A DNA stretch of 64,000 bases. It comes from Prochlorococcus sp. AG-347-N23 (GTDB taxonomy: Bacteria > Cyanobacteriota > Cyanobacteriia > PCC-6307 > Cyanobiaceae). The translations under genes were made by a program, and so were the position numbers. The notes under the pieces are model-generated. The model ran no database searches, was not told the origin of the DNA, and saw only the letters and a program-made list of their open reading frames with translations. Below are positions 1 through 10,305 of this stretch, piece after piece; position 1 is the first letter of the stretch; the number at the start of each line of letters is the position of its first letter. The stretch covers positions 50,284 through 114,283 of the forward strand of contig QCCW01000001.1 of assembly GCA_003281125.1 (NCBI GenBank), written 5' to 3'.

Positions 1-104
1 GCGTTCTTCCAAGAGCAGTTCCCATGGTTGATGCTATGGTAGCTTTAGTACTTGCTGATCATTTGCTTCTAAATCATGCTCAATGTGACTTAATAAATAA
101 GTAG
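1..104 (+). CDS. aroC: Chorismate synthase, C-terminal fragment (gene begins before the window)
   Basis: Frame from nt 3 reads [33 protein letters not shown]; typical chorismate synthase C-terminus. Confidence 0.85.
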   Translation, partial: VLPRAVPMVDAMVALVLADHLLLNHAQCDLINK

Positions 105-138
105 TAGTTTTGTTGAATAAATTATATTTATCTTTAAC

Positions 139-765
139 TTAATTATTTTTGAGCCATTCATATATTTTTGGATCAAATTTTTTATTTTTGATAGCTTTAT
201 CTCCAATTACAACTGCTTTATAACCTAAAGATTTATAAGTTTTTACATCATTGATTGATAGTCCTCCAGCGGCAATGAAATTAATATTTTTGAAATTGGG
301 TATATCTATCAAACTATCTTTACTTTTTATTGGGTAAATTTTGATAATGTTGCAATTTAAATCTATCGCTTCCTTAAGATCTTTTAAATTATTAATTCCT
401 GGAATTAATAAATAATTTTTTGACTGCGCATAATTTAAAAGATCCTTATCCCAAAATTTCATCATCGAAAAATTTAATCCAATTTTTAAAGAATCTTTTA
501 TTGATTTCTTATTAACTATGGAGGCAGAGCCTAAATTAATTCTTGGATATTTAATTTTGATATCGGATACAAAATCGAACCAATTTTCGTTGTTAGACCA
601 ACTTATTTCAATATTCTTTAATCCTAATTTTACTAAGTTTTCTAATTCTTCAAAAAATGAATTTCTTATAGAGGTATTTGAGTAAATATTATCTTCAGGT
701 TTTATAAGTAAAAAAAAAGATTCTTTCTTTAGAAACTCTGAAAAAGAATCCTCTTTATTATTCAT
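139..765 (-). CDS. eda: KDPG/KHG aldolase family protein (divergent)
   Basis: 208 aa TIM-barrel-like; IEIS, NIIKIYP (Schiff-base Lys region), FIAAGGLS motifs. Confidence 0.7.
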   Translation of the reverse strand: MNNKEDSFSEFLKKESFFLLIKPEDNIYSNTSIRNSFFEELENLVKLGLKNIEISWSNNENWFDFVSDIKIKYPRINLGSASIVNKKSIKDSLKIGLNFSMMKFWDKDLLNYAQSKNYLLIPGINNLKDLKEAIDLNCNIIKIYPIKSKDSLIDIPNFKNINFIAAGGLSINDVKTYKSLGYKAVVIGDKAIKNKKFDPKIYEWLKNN

Positions 766-784
766 TAAAAATCTAAGTTTTTAA

Positions 785-2638
785 TTAGATATAATTCGCC
801 ACTTTTACTTCTGAGCGGTTAAGCAAATCTTGAATATCTTCAGTATCAATAGTTTCTCTTTCGATAAGCATTTGAGCCATTTCATCGAGAACAGTTCTAT
901 TATCTGTCAAAACTTTTGTAGCTCTTTTGTAAGCTATATCAACCAGCTCTGACACCTCTATGTCTATAGTCGCAGCAGTATCTTCTGAGAAGTCTCTTGA
1001 GGAGCTCATATCTCTTCCAAGAAACATTCCACCTTGAGATTGACCTAAAGCAACTGGACCAATCTTATCACTCATGCCAAATTTAGTGATCATTTGTCTT
1101 GCTACATTAGCAACTTGCTGTAAATCATTTGAAGCTCCAGTTGTAACCTCTTCTTCTCCATAGACTATTTCTTCAGCAACTCTTCCACCTAGCGCTACAG
1201 CCATTTGATTTTGAAGATAAGAACGAGAGTAAAGACCTGATTCCATTCTTTCTTCACTTGGAGTAAAGAAGGTTAGACCTCCAGCTTGACCTCTAGGAAT
1301 AATTGAAACTTTTGCTACTGGATCATAATCAGGCATTAATGCTCCCACAAGTGCATGCCCAGCCTCATGGTAAGCAACTAATTCTTTTTTCTTGTCACTG
1401 ATTACTCTATCTTTTTTTTCTGGTCCAGCCATAACTCTTTCAATAGCATCCCCGACTTCATCATTACTTACTTTATCAAGATCTTTTCTGGCTGCTAGTA
1501 TTGCTGCTTCATTTAGTAGATTAGCTAAATCGGCGCCTGTGAATCCTGGAGTTCTTCTAGCAACTTTATCTAAATCAACGTCTTTTGAAAGTGTTTTATC
1601 TTTTGCATGAACATTTAATATTTGCAATCTTCCAGCGTAATCTGGTCTATCAACTGTTACCTGTCTATCGAATCTTCCAGGACGCATTAAAGCTGAATCT
1701 AGGACATCAGGTCTGTTAGTGGCAGCTACTATTATTATTCCTGAATTTCCTTCGAAACCGTCCATTTCTGTTAGGAGTTGATTTAATGTTTGTTCTCTTT
1801 CATCATTACCTCCCCCCATACCAGCACCTCTTTGTCTTCCAACAGCATCTATTTCATCAATGAAAACAATACAAGGAGCATTCTTTTTAGCTTGTTCAAA
1901 AAGATCTCTAACTCTGCTAGCACCAACTCCAACAAACATTTCAACAAATTCTGAACCTGATATTGAGAAAAAGGGGACACCTGCTTCTCCAGCTACTGCT
2001 TTAGCAAGCAATGTTTTCCCTGTACCAGGAGGTCCCACAAGAAGGACACCTTTCGGAATTTTTGCTCCGACTGCAGTAAATCTATCTGGACTTTTAAGAA
2101 AATCTACAACTTCAGTTAGTTCTAGTTTTGCACCTTCAACACCAGCAACATCTGAAAATGTTACTTGTGTAGATGGTTCCATTTGGAGTCTGGCTTTGCT
2201 TTTACCAAAACTCATAGCCGGGTTACCACCTCCAGCATTCCCACCTTGAGATCTTCTGAAAAGAAAAAATAGGCCTCCAATTAAAAGTACTGGAAAAATT
2301 AAGCTACTTATAGCTTGTTGCCACGGATTAGCTAATTTTGTGGGAGTTACAGCTATGTCTACATTATTTTCAGTTAGGATTTTTAATAAATCTTTGTCTG
2401 GGGCTAAATTGACCTCAGATCTGCTTCCATCATTTTCAACTACTTGAGCTGTGGCATTGTCAGGAGATATTAGAACTCTACTGATTTCTTTATCTTGAAC
2501 TGCCTCTATGAAGTCACTATACCTTAAGGTTTTTGTAGCATTTTCATTACTAGGTTTATCAAATACAGAAGTACCAATGAAAATTACAGTAATTACAGCT
2601 AGAACATAAAGTCCTACGTTTCTCCAACGTTTGTTCAC
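785..2638 (-). CDS. ftsH: ATP-dependent zinc metalloprotease FtsH
   Basis: [13 protein letters not shown] Walker A, SRH region, HEAGH zinc motif, N-terminal TM segments. Confidence 0.97.
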   Translation of the reverse strand: MNKRWRNVGLYVLAVITVIFIGTSVFDKPSNENATKTLRYSDFIEAVQDKEISRVLISPDNATAQVVENDGSRSEVNLAPDKDLLKILTENNVDIAVTPTKLANPWQQAISSLIFPVLLIGGLFFLFRRSQGGNAGGGNPAMSFGKSKARLQMEPSTQVTFSDVAGVEGAKLELTEVVDFLKSPDRFTAVGAKIPKGVLLVGPPGTGKTLLAKAVAGEAGVPFFSISGSEFVEMFVGVGASRVRDLFEQAKKNAPCIVFIDEIDAVGRQRGAGMGGGNDEREQTLNQLLTEMDGFEGNSGIIIVAATNRPDVLDSALMRPGRFDRQVTVDRPDYAGRLQILNVHAKDKTLSKDVDLDKVARRTPGFTGADLANLLNEAAILAARKDLDKVSNDEVGDAIERVMAGPEKKDRVISDKKKELVAYHEAGHALVGALMPDYDPVAKVSIIPRGQAGGLTFFTPSEERMESGLYSRSYLQNQMAVALGGRVAEEIVYGEEEVTTGASNDLQQVANVARQMITKFGMSDKIGPVALGQSQGGMFLGRDMSSSRDFSEDTAATIDIEVSELVDIAYKRATKVLTDNRTVLDEMAQMLIERETIDTEDIQDLLNRSEVKVANYI

Positions 2639-2684
2639 AATAAATAATCTTTAATAAAACTATAATACTAATAATAAAACATTA

Positions 2685-3860
2685 TTAAGAGCGTCTTAGA
2701 ACATCTACTACACTTTTGAATGCAAACCATTCAGGAATTGGTTCGCCTTTCCTCAATTTCTTTCTAAATTCAGTACCACTAAGTTTCATAATTTCATAAT
2801 TAAATTCTTTAGCTTCTTCTGCTGTAATATATCCTTTTTCCTTGGTATAAACTAAATTTTTTGAAGGAATGGTCTGCATCATTAATTCTTCTGCGCATTG
2901 ATTCGCAAAATTCTGGGCTTCATATGGACCATAAAAATCTTTACCCGTTGATGATGACTTACATCCAGCCATATCTCTACCGATAATAAAATGGGTGCAG
3001 CCATAATTTCTCCTTATTATCATATGTTGAAGAGCTTCTCTTGGCCCTGCCATATGCATTGAATAAGGTAAAAAAGCCCATTTTATCCTTTCATCAGATA
3101 TCTCCTCTTCCAATTCTTTATAGGTCAAATATCTAACTTTTCCAGGGATATCATCTTGTTGCGTTGGCCCACAAGTAGGATGTACTAAAACAACTGAATT
3201 AGGAGAGACATTATCTGAGAGTAAGGCATTAGTAAATAATTCATAATGTGCTCTATGAATGGGATTTCTGCATTGAAATGCTACTACATCATGATTTGAT
3301 GGCAGAGTAGATCTTACTTCTGCAGGGGTTTTGCAGGGAAATTCCCTAATTGGCAATTCGAAACCATAAACTCTTCCTCCTATATAAAATCTTCCCCTCT
3401 CATTAAAAATCATCTTAACAGCAGGATGATCTAAAGAATTAGTGCCATAACAAAGTTTAGCTTCTAATGATTTGTCAGGCTCCCATATAGAATTGACTTC
3501 TAAAACTGCTATTTTTTGGTTTTTGTAGGTAAGCAAGATTGTTTCACCGGCTTTTACTTCTTTATTATTTGAATCAAATACAATCGGTAAGCCATAAAGC
3601 AACCCACTTGTATCTCTATTGTTTTTAATAACCGATTTGTAGTTATTCTCATCCATAAAACCTTCCAAGGGAGAAAAAGCACCAACCATCAGTAGTTCTA
3701 CATCACATGCATTTCTCTCGCTACATTCAAACTCATATGTAACCTTAGAGATAAGATCATTTTTTAGGTCATTATCTTTGACAATTAAATTTTTTAGTTC
3801 CCCCCCATAAGGCGGTATTAGTCCATTAGGGTCTGTTTTTGTTTTTTGTTGTAATTCCAT
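2685..3860 (-). CDS. sat: ATP sulfurylase (sulfate adenylyltransferase)
   Basis: QCRNPIHRAHYEL and GRDMAG motifs, 391 aa. Confidence 0.96.
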   Translation of the reverse strand: MELQQKTKTDPNGLIPPYGGELKNLIVKDNDLKNDLISKVTYEFECSERNACDVELLMVGAFSPLEGFMDENNYKSVIKNNRDTSGLLYGLPIVFDSNNKEVKAGETILLTYKNQKIAVLEVNSIWEPDKSLEAKLCYGTNSLDHPAVKMIFNERGRFYIGGRVYGFELPIREFPCKTPAEVRSTLPSNHDVVAFQCRNPIHRAHYELFTNALLSDNVSPNSVVLVHPTCGPTQQDDIPGKVRYLTYKELEEEISDERIKWAFLPYSMHMAGPREALQHMIIRRNYGCTHFIIGRDMAGCKSSSTGKDFYGPYEAQNFANQCAEELMMQTIPSKNLVYTKEKGYITAEEAKEFNYEIMKLSGTEFRKKLRKGEPIPEWFAFKSVVDVLRRS

Positions 3861-3888
3861 TTTTTTTAATTTGTAAAGAAAAATTTTG

Positions 3889-3919
3889 AAAAAAAAAAGA
3901 GGGTTTGAACCCCCTTTTT
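3889..3919 (-). terminator. Rho-independent terminator downstream of psbO
   Basis: Minus-strand RNA AAAGGGGG-UUCAAA-CCCUCUUUUUUUUU (one G-U pair) followed by a U-tract, between psbO and sat. Confidence 0.7.
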
Positions 3920-3934
3920 ATCTATAACTAAAAT

Positions 3935-4729
3935 TTATGCTTTTCTTCCGTAAAGCTCTCCGATTATTTTTACATCAAGTGGATCTTTTGAGCCCATGTC
4001 AGTATCGGATGGTTGGATAGCTTCAAAAGTACCTGCAAATTCGTCTGTATCAGAATCTACATTATTAATCGAAAGAGTTATAACTCCAGTACCGTTTACA
4101 TCAACTTTAATATTCTCTTTGGCAAGTTCTTCATCATCGCCACCTAATGCAACTAGACCTTGGGCATATTCAACACCTGTATTTTTAGCTCTTGCTTTAG
4201 GATCTAAAAAATCACCAGTTCTGTAGTTAGGCGTAAAAGTTGAACCACTAACCTCAGTACCTGGCTCAATAGATGAAGGTAAATCAGCTGTAAGATCTTT
4301 TGCTGAGAATGCAAATGGCACCTCTAAGCCACCAGGAGTTAAAACAGTAATAAGTTGAAAATCAATACCACCTTTTTCGGTAAAAGTTCCTGAGTCTATA
4401 TCTCCATAAACTTCTGTGACTGTGGTGTTATTTCTAGGACTAATAATTTTTGTAGAAACAAATTCTGCAGCTTTTCTTTTCGTCCCTGGCACTTTTACAT
4501 AAACTTCTGTTGGATGCATGCATATTCCTTTAAGGCTATCTCCATTCCCTAGGGATATTGATCCGACAAGAGATGAGTCTAGTGTTGGACAATCATTAGC
4601 TTTTCCTGTGTTAACAACATCTGTAAATTGTGCGTTTCCTCTTTCAGAAAAAGCGAATGTTTTAACAGGTACGAAAGCAAAAGTTATACAAATTGAAATA
4701 ACAAAAGCTAAGAAAGAACGAATTCTCAT
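3935..4729 (-). CDS. psbO: Photosystem II manganese-stabilizing protein PsbO
   Basis: Lipoprotein/signal-like N-terminus MRIRSFLAFVISICITFAF; CMHPTEVYVK, GDIDSGTFTEKGGIDFQ, GRKA motifs. The ORF-track start at 4774 is probably upstream of the true start (4729). Confidence 0.95.
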   Translation of the reverse strand: MRIRSFLAFVISICITFAFVPVKTFAFSERGNAQFTDVVNTGKANDCPTLDSSLVGSISLGNGDSLKGICMHPTEVYVKVPGTKRKAAEFVSTKIISPRNNTTVTEVYGDIDSGTFTEKGGIDFQLITVLTPGGLEVPFAFSAKDLTADLPSSIEPGTEVSGSTFTPNYRTGDFLDPKARAKNTGVEYAQGLVALGGDDEELAKENIKVDVNGTGVITLSINNVDSDTDEFAGTFEAIQPSDTDMGSKDPLDVKIIGELYGRKA

Positions 4730-4945
4730 AATTAAAGTTGCAGTAAAGTTCTGTGACGGTTGATTAAAGGTCATCTACATAGTTCAGTACGGATATTACA
4801 AGGCAAAGGACCATAAAAGATAGGACTTTTAAATCCTCGAAACAACCCGTAGCTTTTTAGATTTTAAAAAACTGGAATTATTTTAAGCTATCACACTATT
4901 TTTAATGATTAAGATTACAAAAAAATACAAACTATAAATTTATTT

Positions 4946-6202
4946 TTATTTTTTTTCATAAATAATTTGAGTAATTATTTTATTTGCTAAATCAATTTTT
5001 GATGTTTTTTTGATATGGTGTTCCAGATTTTCCTTATTGAATAGCCAACCTTCATTTTTTGCTAAGGAGCCAAATCCTTGGCCTTCAAGATCAATTGGAT
5101 TTGCGAATAGATAATCACAGCCTTTTTGAATAATCTTTTCTTTAATTGTTAGTCTTGCTTCTTCAATAGATCCCGTAAAGGCACAAAAACCAACAAAAAC
5201 TTGATTATCTTTTTTTAATGCACTAATTGTTTTTAAAATATCTGGGACTAACTCAAAATTTTTAATCAAATGATCATTAATTTTATTTTTCGGAATTTTA
5301 GTTGAATTATCAGAAGGTATCTTAAAATCAGAAACTGCTGCATTCATGAAAAAATAATCACAATTTGAAATTTCATTTTTAAGTACCCTTATCAAATCAT
5401 CACTAGTTTCAATTTCATATCTTTTAATTCCATCGGTAAGATCTTTATCGATCTTAAGAGGCCCATGGACATATTTTACTTTTGCCCCTCTAAACTTTGC
5501 TACTTGAGAAAGAAGTAAGCCCATAGCTCCAGAACTTTTGTTAGTTATATGTCTTGCTGCGTCAATTTTTTCTGAGGTACACCCTCCTGTTATTAAAATT
5601 TCTTTGTTAATTAAATCTTTACGATAAGTATTTTCATTTTGTGAAGTTATAAATTCAAGAGCTAATTGAATTAGATCATTTGGAGGTATCTTACCGATGC
5701 CAATAGCATCACATGCTAAGAGACCTTCACTAGGATTTAAAGTCAAAACATTTTCGTAATTCTGTAAATTTTCATAATTTTTTTGGACAGCTTTATTTAG
5801 CCACATTTGTGTATTCATTGCTGGTGCAACAATAATTGGCTTAAGATTTGCTATGAGAATGCTTGGGATCAATCCCTCTGCATTGCCAGTTACCCATTTT
5901 GATAATGTTGTCGCTGTTAAAGGCGCAATGATTAAAATATCTGCCCAATTGCTTAGTTCTATATGAAGAGGTTTTGATTGATTATTTAACCATTGATCAT
6001 TATCTAATATGCAAGGGTTTCTACTTAAGATTGAAATAGAAAGCGGCTTTATTAATTTTTCTGCATTCTTAGATAAAACGCACCTTATTTCATAATTTTC
6101 TTTTGCTAATTGGCTTACTAATAATGGAATTCTTACAGCTGCGATACTCCCTGTTATTAACAAAAGAACCTTTATTTTTGAATCATTACTATTAGTTTTC
6201 AT
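4946..6202 (-). CDS. coaBC: Bifunctional phosphopantothenoylcysteine decarboxylase / phosphopantothenate-cysteine ligase
   Basis: ITGSIAAVR flavoprotein N-terminus, APAMNTQMW, ITGGCTSEKIDAARHITNKSSGAMG; probable start MKTNSND at 6202 overlapping the preceding gene. Confidence 0.93.
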   Translation of the reverse strand: MKTNSNDSKIKVLLLITGSIAAVRIPLLVSQLAKENYEIRCVLSKNAEKLIKPLSISILSRNPCILDNDQWLNNQSKPLHIELSNWADILIIAPLTATTLSKWVTGNAEGLIPSILIANLKPIIVAPAMNTQMWLNKAVQKNYENLQNYENVLTLNPSEGLLACDAIGIGKIPPNDLIQLALEFITSQNENTYRKDLINKEILITGGCTSEKIDAARHITNKSSGAMGLLLSQVAKFRGAKVKYVHGPLKIDKDLTDGIKRYEIETSDDLIRVLKNEISNCDYFFMNAAVSDFKIPSDNSTKIPKNKINDHLIKNFELVPDILKTISALKKDNQVFVGFCAFTGSIEEARLTIKEKIIQKGCDYLFANPIDLEGQGFGSLAKNEGWLFNKENLEHHIKKTSKIDLANKIITQIIYEKK

Positions 6203-6428
6203 CGAAAGGTTCCTGATCAAGGAGATGGATATAATTGGTCGTTAATTCAGGTCTGTTGATTGCGAGGGCTCTCAGAAGGTGCCAGTCTTTTAAACCATCA
6301 AATGGTGTCTTATATGCATCTTCTTCAAGTCTTTTTGCTAACTCAAAGGTCATCTCTTCGTCAAAAGAATTTACTAGTTCCTCACTTATTTTATTTTCAG
6401 AAATAAATTCCATATTGAATAAAGCCAA
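6192..6428 (-). CDS. DUF2555-type conserved cyanobacterial protein
   Basis: 78 aa, EEMTFELAKRLEEDAYKTPFDGLKDWHLLRALAINRPEL. Confidence 0.75.
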   Translation of the reverse strand: MALFNMEFISENKISEELVNSFDEEMTFELAKRLEEDAYKTPFDGLKDWHLLRALAINRPELTTNYIHLLDQEPFDEN

Positions 6429-6628
6429 TATATTCTAATAATAAAGCCTCAAGTAATTTTTTAAAATTAAAGTGTTAACTACACATTTAATAAATATAAG
6501 AATTTTTTAAAGGTGTTATCTTTTAAAAAGTGTAGTAAAGTATTTTATCTTCATTTTCAGTTATAGATATGCAAACTCTCCTTATCAAAAATATTCTTTC
6601 TTAAAGTAAATTTGTTCAAGATTAAATC

Positions 6629-6829
6629 ATGTCACAAACCAAGAGAGAGCAAGTCATTACTCACTTGCGATATTTAAGGCAAGAAATAAGAGAAATGCAT
6701 TTAGGTTTAAATGAGGATGAACTCTTGCCTGAACCAGGGGAACTTAGAGGAATAATCGCTCAGTTAGAGGCTTTACTTGAATTAGTAGATGGAAAGACTA
6801 CAATTCAATCAAACTCTGAAGCAGCTTAG
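6629..6829 (+). CDS. Small conserved cyanobacterial hypothetical protein
   Basis: 66 aa ORF with highly charged helical composition, coding-like context. Confidence 0.6.
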   Translation: MSQTKREQVITHLRYLRQEIREMHLGLNEDELLPEPGELRGIIAQLEALLELVDGKTTIQSNSEAA

Positions 6830-6840
6830 TTGAAATTAAA

Positions 6841-7182
6841 ATGGTTTTTAGACCTCAAAAGACAAATTTCCAACTAAAGATTATACAAAATATACAAACA
6901 CTAAGTATTTGGGCTAATAATCCATGGCGAAAATATTCAATATCGTTAATCATTCTTTTATTTGGTTACTTTCTAGGAAGTTCTCTTGGTATGATAAGTG
7001 CCGTTGTTGAACTAATGGATCCGGTAGCTGCTTTTTTGTCGGTTATTTTTATTGAAATTTTGATAGTTTTAAGAAGAAATTTTCGATTTGAACGGAAAAA
7101 GAAATTTTTAGTTCTTTTATTAGATTCTTTAAGATTGGGATTATTTTATGGCTTTTTCACTGAAAGTCTTAAGTTGCTATAA
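6841..7182 (+). CDS. Ycf20-like (DUF565) membrane protein
   Basis: 113 aa; SISLIILLFGYFLGSSLGMISAVVELMDPVAAFLSVIFIEIL, LLDSLRLGLFYGFFTESLKLL. Confidence 0.75.
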   Translation: MVFRPQKTNFQLKIIQNIQTLSIWANNPWRKYSISLIILLFGYFLGSSLGMISAVVELMDPVAAFLSVIFIEILIVLRRNFRFERKKKFLVLLLDSLRLGLFYGFFTESLKLL

Positions 7183-7184
7183 AT

Positions 7185-8201
7185 TTATTTTTTGTATTTC
7201 TTTAACAGATAAAGTAAAGCCATTCTTATCGGTATACCATTTGAAACTTGATTATTGATTAAGCAATTAGGATATTCATCTACTACTTTACTGCTAATTT
7301 CTATATCTCTATTAATAGGTCCAGGATGAAGAATTGGAATTTCTTTACTATTCATAGATAATTTTTCAGGAGTTAACCCATAATCTAAGCTGTATGAATC
7401 AATGCTGCTCAGTAAATTCTCTATCATTCTCTCTTTCTGGAGTCTTAAAACAATAATTGCATCAGCAATTTTTATTGATTCCTCTAATGATCTAGAAATT
7501 TTTATGGAACCTCTAGATTTAACAGGATCTTCTAATTGATTTGGCGCGGGGGTTTTTAAAAAATTGATAAATTCATCAGGTATTAATGTCTTTGGACCAC
7601 ATAAGATTATGTCTGCACCAAATGCACTTAAAGCCCAAAGATTTGATCTTGCAACCCTTGAATGATTAACGTCTCCAATTATTAAAATTTTTTTTGAATT
7701 TAAAACCTCTGGACGTAGTGATTTTTTGGAAAAGAATTTTATTAATGTGTAGATGTCAAGTAATCCCTGGCTAGGGTGACTATGTATTCCATCTCCTGCA
7801 TTAAGAACCGAAGTCTTGGAATTTATTGAATCAAGTTTTTTAGCAATCTCAAATGTTATGTAACTTGATGAATGTCTTATAACTAATGTATCTGCTCCCA
7901 TAGCAGAATAAGTTAAAGCTGTATCAATTATTGTTTCACCTTTTGTTAAAGAACTAGAGGATGGCGCAAAAGTTTGCACATCAGCAGAAAGTCTTTTTGC
8001 TGCAAGTTCAAAGCTATTTTTTGTTCTTGTGCTAGCTTCAAAAAACAAAGAAGTTACTAAAGTCCCCTGTAAAGCCGGTATCTTTTTTGTACCTGCATTT
8101 TTTAGTGCATCAAATCTATTAGCTAATTCAAATACTGACTCATAATCTTGAATTGAAAAATTAGCGAGTGTGTGGATATGTTTATGAGGCCAAATTTGCA
8201 T
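7185..8201 (-). CDS. pyrB: Aspartate carbamoyltransferase catalytic subunit
   Basis: [43 protein letters not shown] motifs. Confidence 0.96.
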   Translation of the reverse strand: MQIWPHKHIHTLANFSIQDYESVFELANRFDALKNAGTKKIPALQGTLVTSLFFEASTRTKNSFELAAKRLSADVQTFAPSSSSLTKGETIIDTALTYSAMGADTLVIRHSSSYITFEIAKKLDSINSKTSVLNAGDGIHSHPSQGLLDIYTLIKFFSKKSLRPEVLNSKKILIIGDVNHSRVARSNLWALSAFGADIILCGPKTLIPDEFINFLKTPAPNQLEDPVKSRGSIKISRSLEESIKIADAIIVLRLQKERMIENLLSSIDSYSLDYGLTPEKLSMNSKEIPILHPGPINRDIEISSKVVDEYPNCLINNQVSNGIPIRMALLYLLKKYKK

Positions 8202-8223
8202 TACGCTTTAAAAAGATAAATGA

Positions 8224-8805
8224 TTATTTTAATTTAGGTGTTCTGTCACCTTTAAATCTTTTACTTACACTCTTACTATTTTTAAGATACCAACGCCATT
8301 TTATATTTTTTGCCTTTGAAATGCCAATTCTAGTAGTTTGAATAAGATCTTTTTCTTCTAGATTTGACTCTCTTTGAGAAATCCACAAAGAATTATTATT
8401 AAAAACTTCAAGTGAGTTAAATGATATGTCTACACCGAATGTCTTAGTAACGAGGCCAGGTCCAGAAGCTATTCTTTCATTCTTTTTCGAGATAAAAACA
8501 GCCCTTATTAATACACCACTTGCAAAATTTTCTTTATCAGTAACTATGTTTAAACAATGATGAATGCCGTAAGATTTGTAAATATAAAATGTTCCAGGTT
8601 TGCCAAATAATGGTTTATTTGATTTGGTTATTTTGCGGTAACCGTGACAGGCCTCTTCTTCCTGAGAATAAGCTTCAGTTTCAACAATAATTCCTTTAAC
8701 TTTATCTTCATCATTTTTTTTTATGAGGCGACAGCCTATTAAATCAGGGGCAACAAGTTTAGAGTGCCGATAAAAAAAATTTTTTGGAAATAAGTGTTCT
8801 TCTAT
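8224..8805 (-). CDS. 3-methyladenine/methylpurine DNA glycosylase (AAG/MPG family); missing from ORF track; no ATG/GTG/TTG start
   Basis: Manual translation: (I)EEHLFPKNFFYRHSKLVAPDLIGCRLIKKNDEDKVKGIIVETEAYSQEEEACHGYRKITKSNKPLFGKPGTFYIYKSYGIHHCLNIVTDKENFASGVLIRAVF...ASGPGLVTKTFGVD...GDRTPKLK*; uninterrupted. Only plausible initiator after the upstream TGA (8809-8811) is ATA at 8803-8805. Confidence 0.8.
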   Translation of the reverse strand: MEEHLFPKNFFYRHSKLVAPDLIGCRLIKKNDEDKVKGIIVETEAYSQEEEACHGYRKITKSNKPLFGKPGTFYIYKSYGIHHCLNIVTDKENFASGVLIRAVFISKKNERIASGPGLVTKTFGVDISFNSLEVFNNNSLWISQRESNLEEKDLIQTTRIGISKAKNIKWRWYLKNSKSVSKRFKGDRTPKLK

Positions 8806-8974
8806 TTTTCAATATTTATCTATTACTATTTTTAGCTGAGAAAGATAATTGAGGCTATTAATTGATATTGATTTTCAAAAAGATGATTTTTTTTTAAAAT
8901 TATTTGAAATTCAAAGGATATGTAAATAAGTTGTTCTTAATAAACTATTATTTAATAAGAAAGATATTAAAGGT

Positions 8975-9268
8975 ATGACAAAAATAACTAAAGAGGAAGT
9001 AAAAAAAGTCGCTCATTTAGCGAGATTAGAACTTAACGAGAATGAAATTAATAATCATGCAGAACAATTAGAAAAAATATTGGATTACATAAAACAACTT
9101 GAAAAAATTGATACAGATGATATCCCCTGTACAACTAGAGCTATAGAGGTTGTAAATGTATTTAGAAAAGACGAAAACAAAAATTCTGATTGCAATGAAG
9201 AACTTCTAGAATTGGGTCCATCTAGAGAAGATAAATATTTTAAAGTACCAAAAATTATTAATGAATGA
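8975..9268 (+). CDS. gatC: Asp-tRNA(Asn)/Glu-tRNA(Gln) amidotransferase subunit C
   Basis: 97 aa, KKVAHLARLELNENE...IDTDDIPCTTRA. Confidence 0.93.
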   Translation: MTKITKEEVKKVAHLARLELNENEINNHAEQLEKILDYIKQLEKIDTDDIPCTTRAIEVVNVFRKDENKNSDCNEELLELGPSREDKYFKVPKIINE

Positions 9269-9273
9269 ATAAG

Positions 9274-10305
9274 TTAGTTGCTTCCAATAAATGTTTTGTT
9301 GACTATCTTTAATAAAAATTTTTTTATTTTAAAGCCTGGATATAAATTTATGATTTTTCTTATTTTACCCCTCTTTTTGCTATGACTCCTTACACCAATT
9401 AATAAATCATAAATAAAGTTAAAGATATCTTCTTTACTTTCAAATATCCCAACCCTTTGTGGAGAACCTTTTTTATCCAATAATGGCTTAGTTTTTTCAT
9501 AAGCTATTTTGTATTCAAACCAAGGAATCGAAGGCCAAAGATGATGAATGAGATGGTAATTTTGTCCCATTATTAATAAATTCATAAATTTGCTTGGATA
9601 AACTCGAGAATTTATCCATTTATTTCTTGATCTAAATGGTCTATGGGGTAAATAATCAAAAAATATTCCTAAAGTGACTCCTACCATTAATGCTGGGCCG
9701 AACCATAAATTATAAATTAAATTCATAAAGTCAAATTTCAAACCTGCCAAGATAATTGTTATAAATATGGATCTTTCAATTCCCCATTGCAGTAATTCAT
9801 ATCTTCGCCAGAGTTTTCTTTGAAAGAAAAACACCTCATGATAAAAAAATCTTGGAGCAATCAGCCAAATTGGACCAAAAGTACTGACAATATGATCTGG
9901 ATCATTTTTAGGGTGATTTACGTGTATATGATGCTGTAAATGAACTCTCGTAAAAACTGGGAAGCTAAACCCCAATAGAATGGCTGATCCATGGCCCATC
10001 GCTTGATTTATCCAAGGAACTGGGTGAGCAGCTTTATGACAGGCATCATGGATAACAGTACCTTCAATATGTAAAGCTAAAAATGCAGTGGCTACGAGTA
10101 AAGGTAAAGGCCAAACACCTCTATACCATTGCCATATACTAAGAAAGGCAAGAAAATAACCGCCAAAAAACAAACCTAATGTTGGATTCCAAAAACTTGG
10201 CGGATCTACGTAATTTTTAATCTCTTTTTGCCAATTAAATGTTTTTGAAGAATTAGTATTTTTAGTTGTATTTATACTGGTTAAGTTTGAAATCGTTTCT
10301 TTTAT
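9274..10305 (-). CDS. crtR: Beta-carotene hydroxylase (fatty-acid-hydroxylase/desaturase-like di-iron family); N-terminus extended beyond the ORF-track start at 10173
   Basis: HDACHKAAH, HLQHHIHVNH, NYHLIHHLWP histidine boxes. Upstream in-frame codons encode ...SKTFNWQKEIKNYVDPPSFWNPTLG, resembling the CrtR N-terminus, with no ATG/GTG/TTG before the TAA at 10309-10311; ATA at 10303-10305. Confidence 0.88.
   Translation of the reverse strand: MKETISNLTSINTTKNTNSSKTFNWQKEIKNYVDPPSFWNPTLGLFFGGYFLAFLSIWQWYRGVWPLPLLVATAFLALHIEGTVIHDACHKAAHPVPWINQAMGHGSAILLGFSFPVFTRVHLQHHIHVNHPKNDPDHIVSTFGPIWLIAPRFFYHEVFFFQRKLWRRYELLQWGIERSIFITIILAGLKFDFMNLIYNLWFGPALMVGVTLGIFFDYLPHRPFRSRNKWINSRVYPSKFMNLLIMGQNYHLIHHLWPSIPWFEYKIAYEKTKPLLDKKGSPQRVGIFESKEDIFNFIYDLLIGVRSHSKKRGKIRKIINLYPGFKIKKFLLKIVNKTFIGSN

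Noticed and set aside
1392-2249. + strand ORFs antisense to ftsH (1392-1610, 1860-2249)
   Set aside because: Fully inside a strongly conserved gene on the opposite strand; compositions (Ser/Leu/Pro-rich) are what antisense of coding DNA gives.
3996-4763. + strand ORFs antisense to psbO (3996-4226, 4518-4763)
   Set aside because: Contained within psbO; no independent start context or homology recognised.
6478-6536. ACTACAC ... GTGTAGT 7-bp inverted repeat upstream of the 66-aa ORF
   Set aside because: Short, 45-nt loop, in AT-rich spacer; too likely by chance to claim without conservation data.
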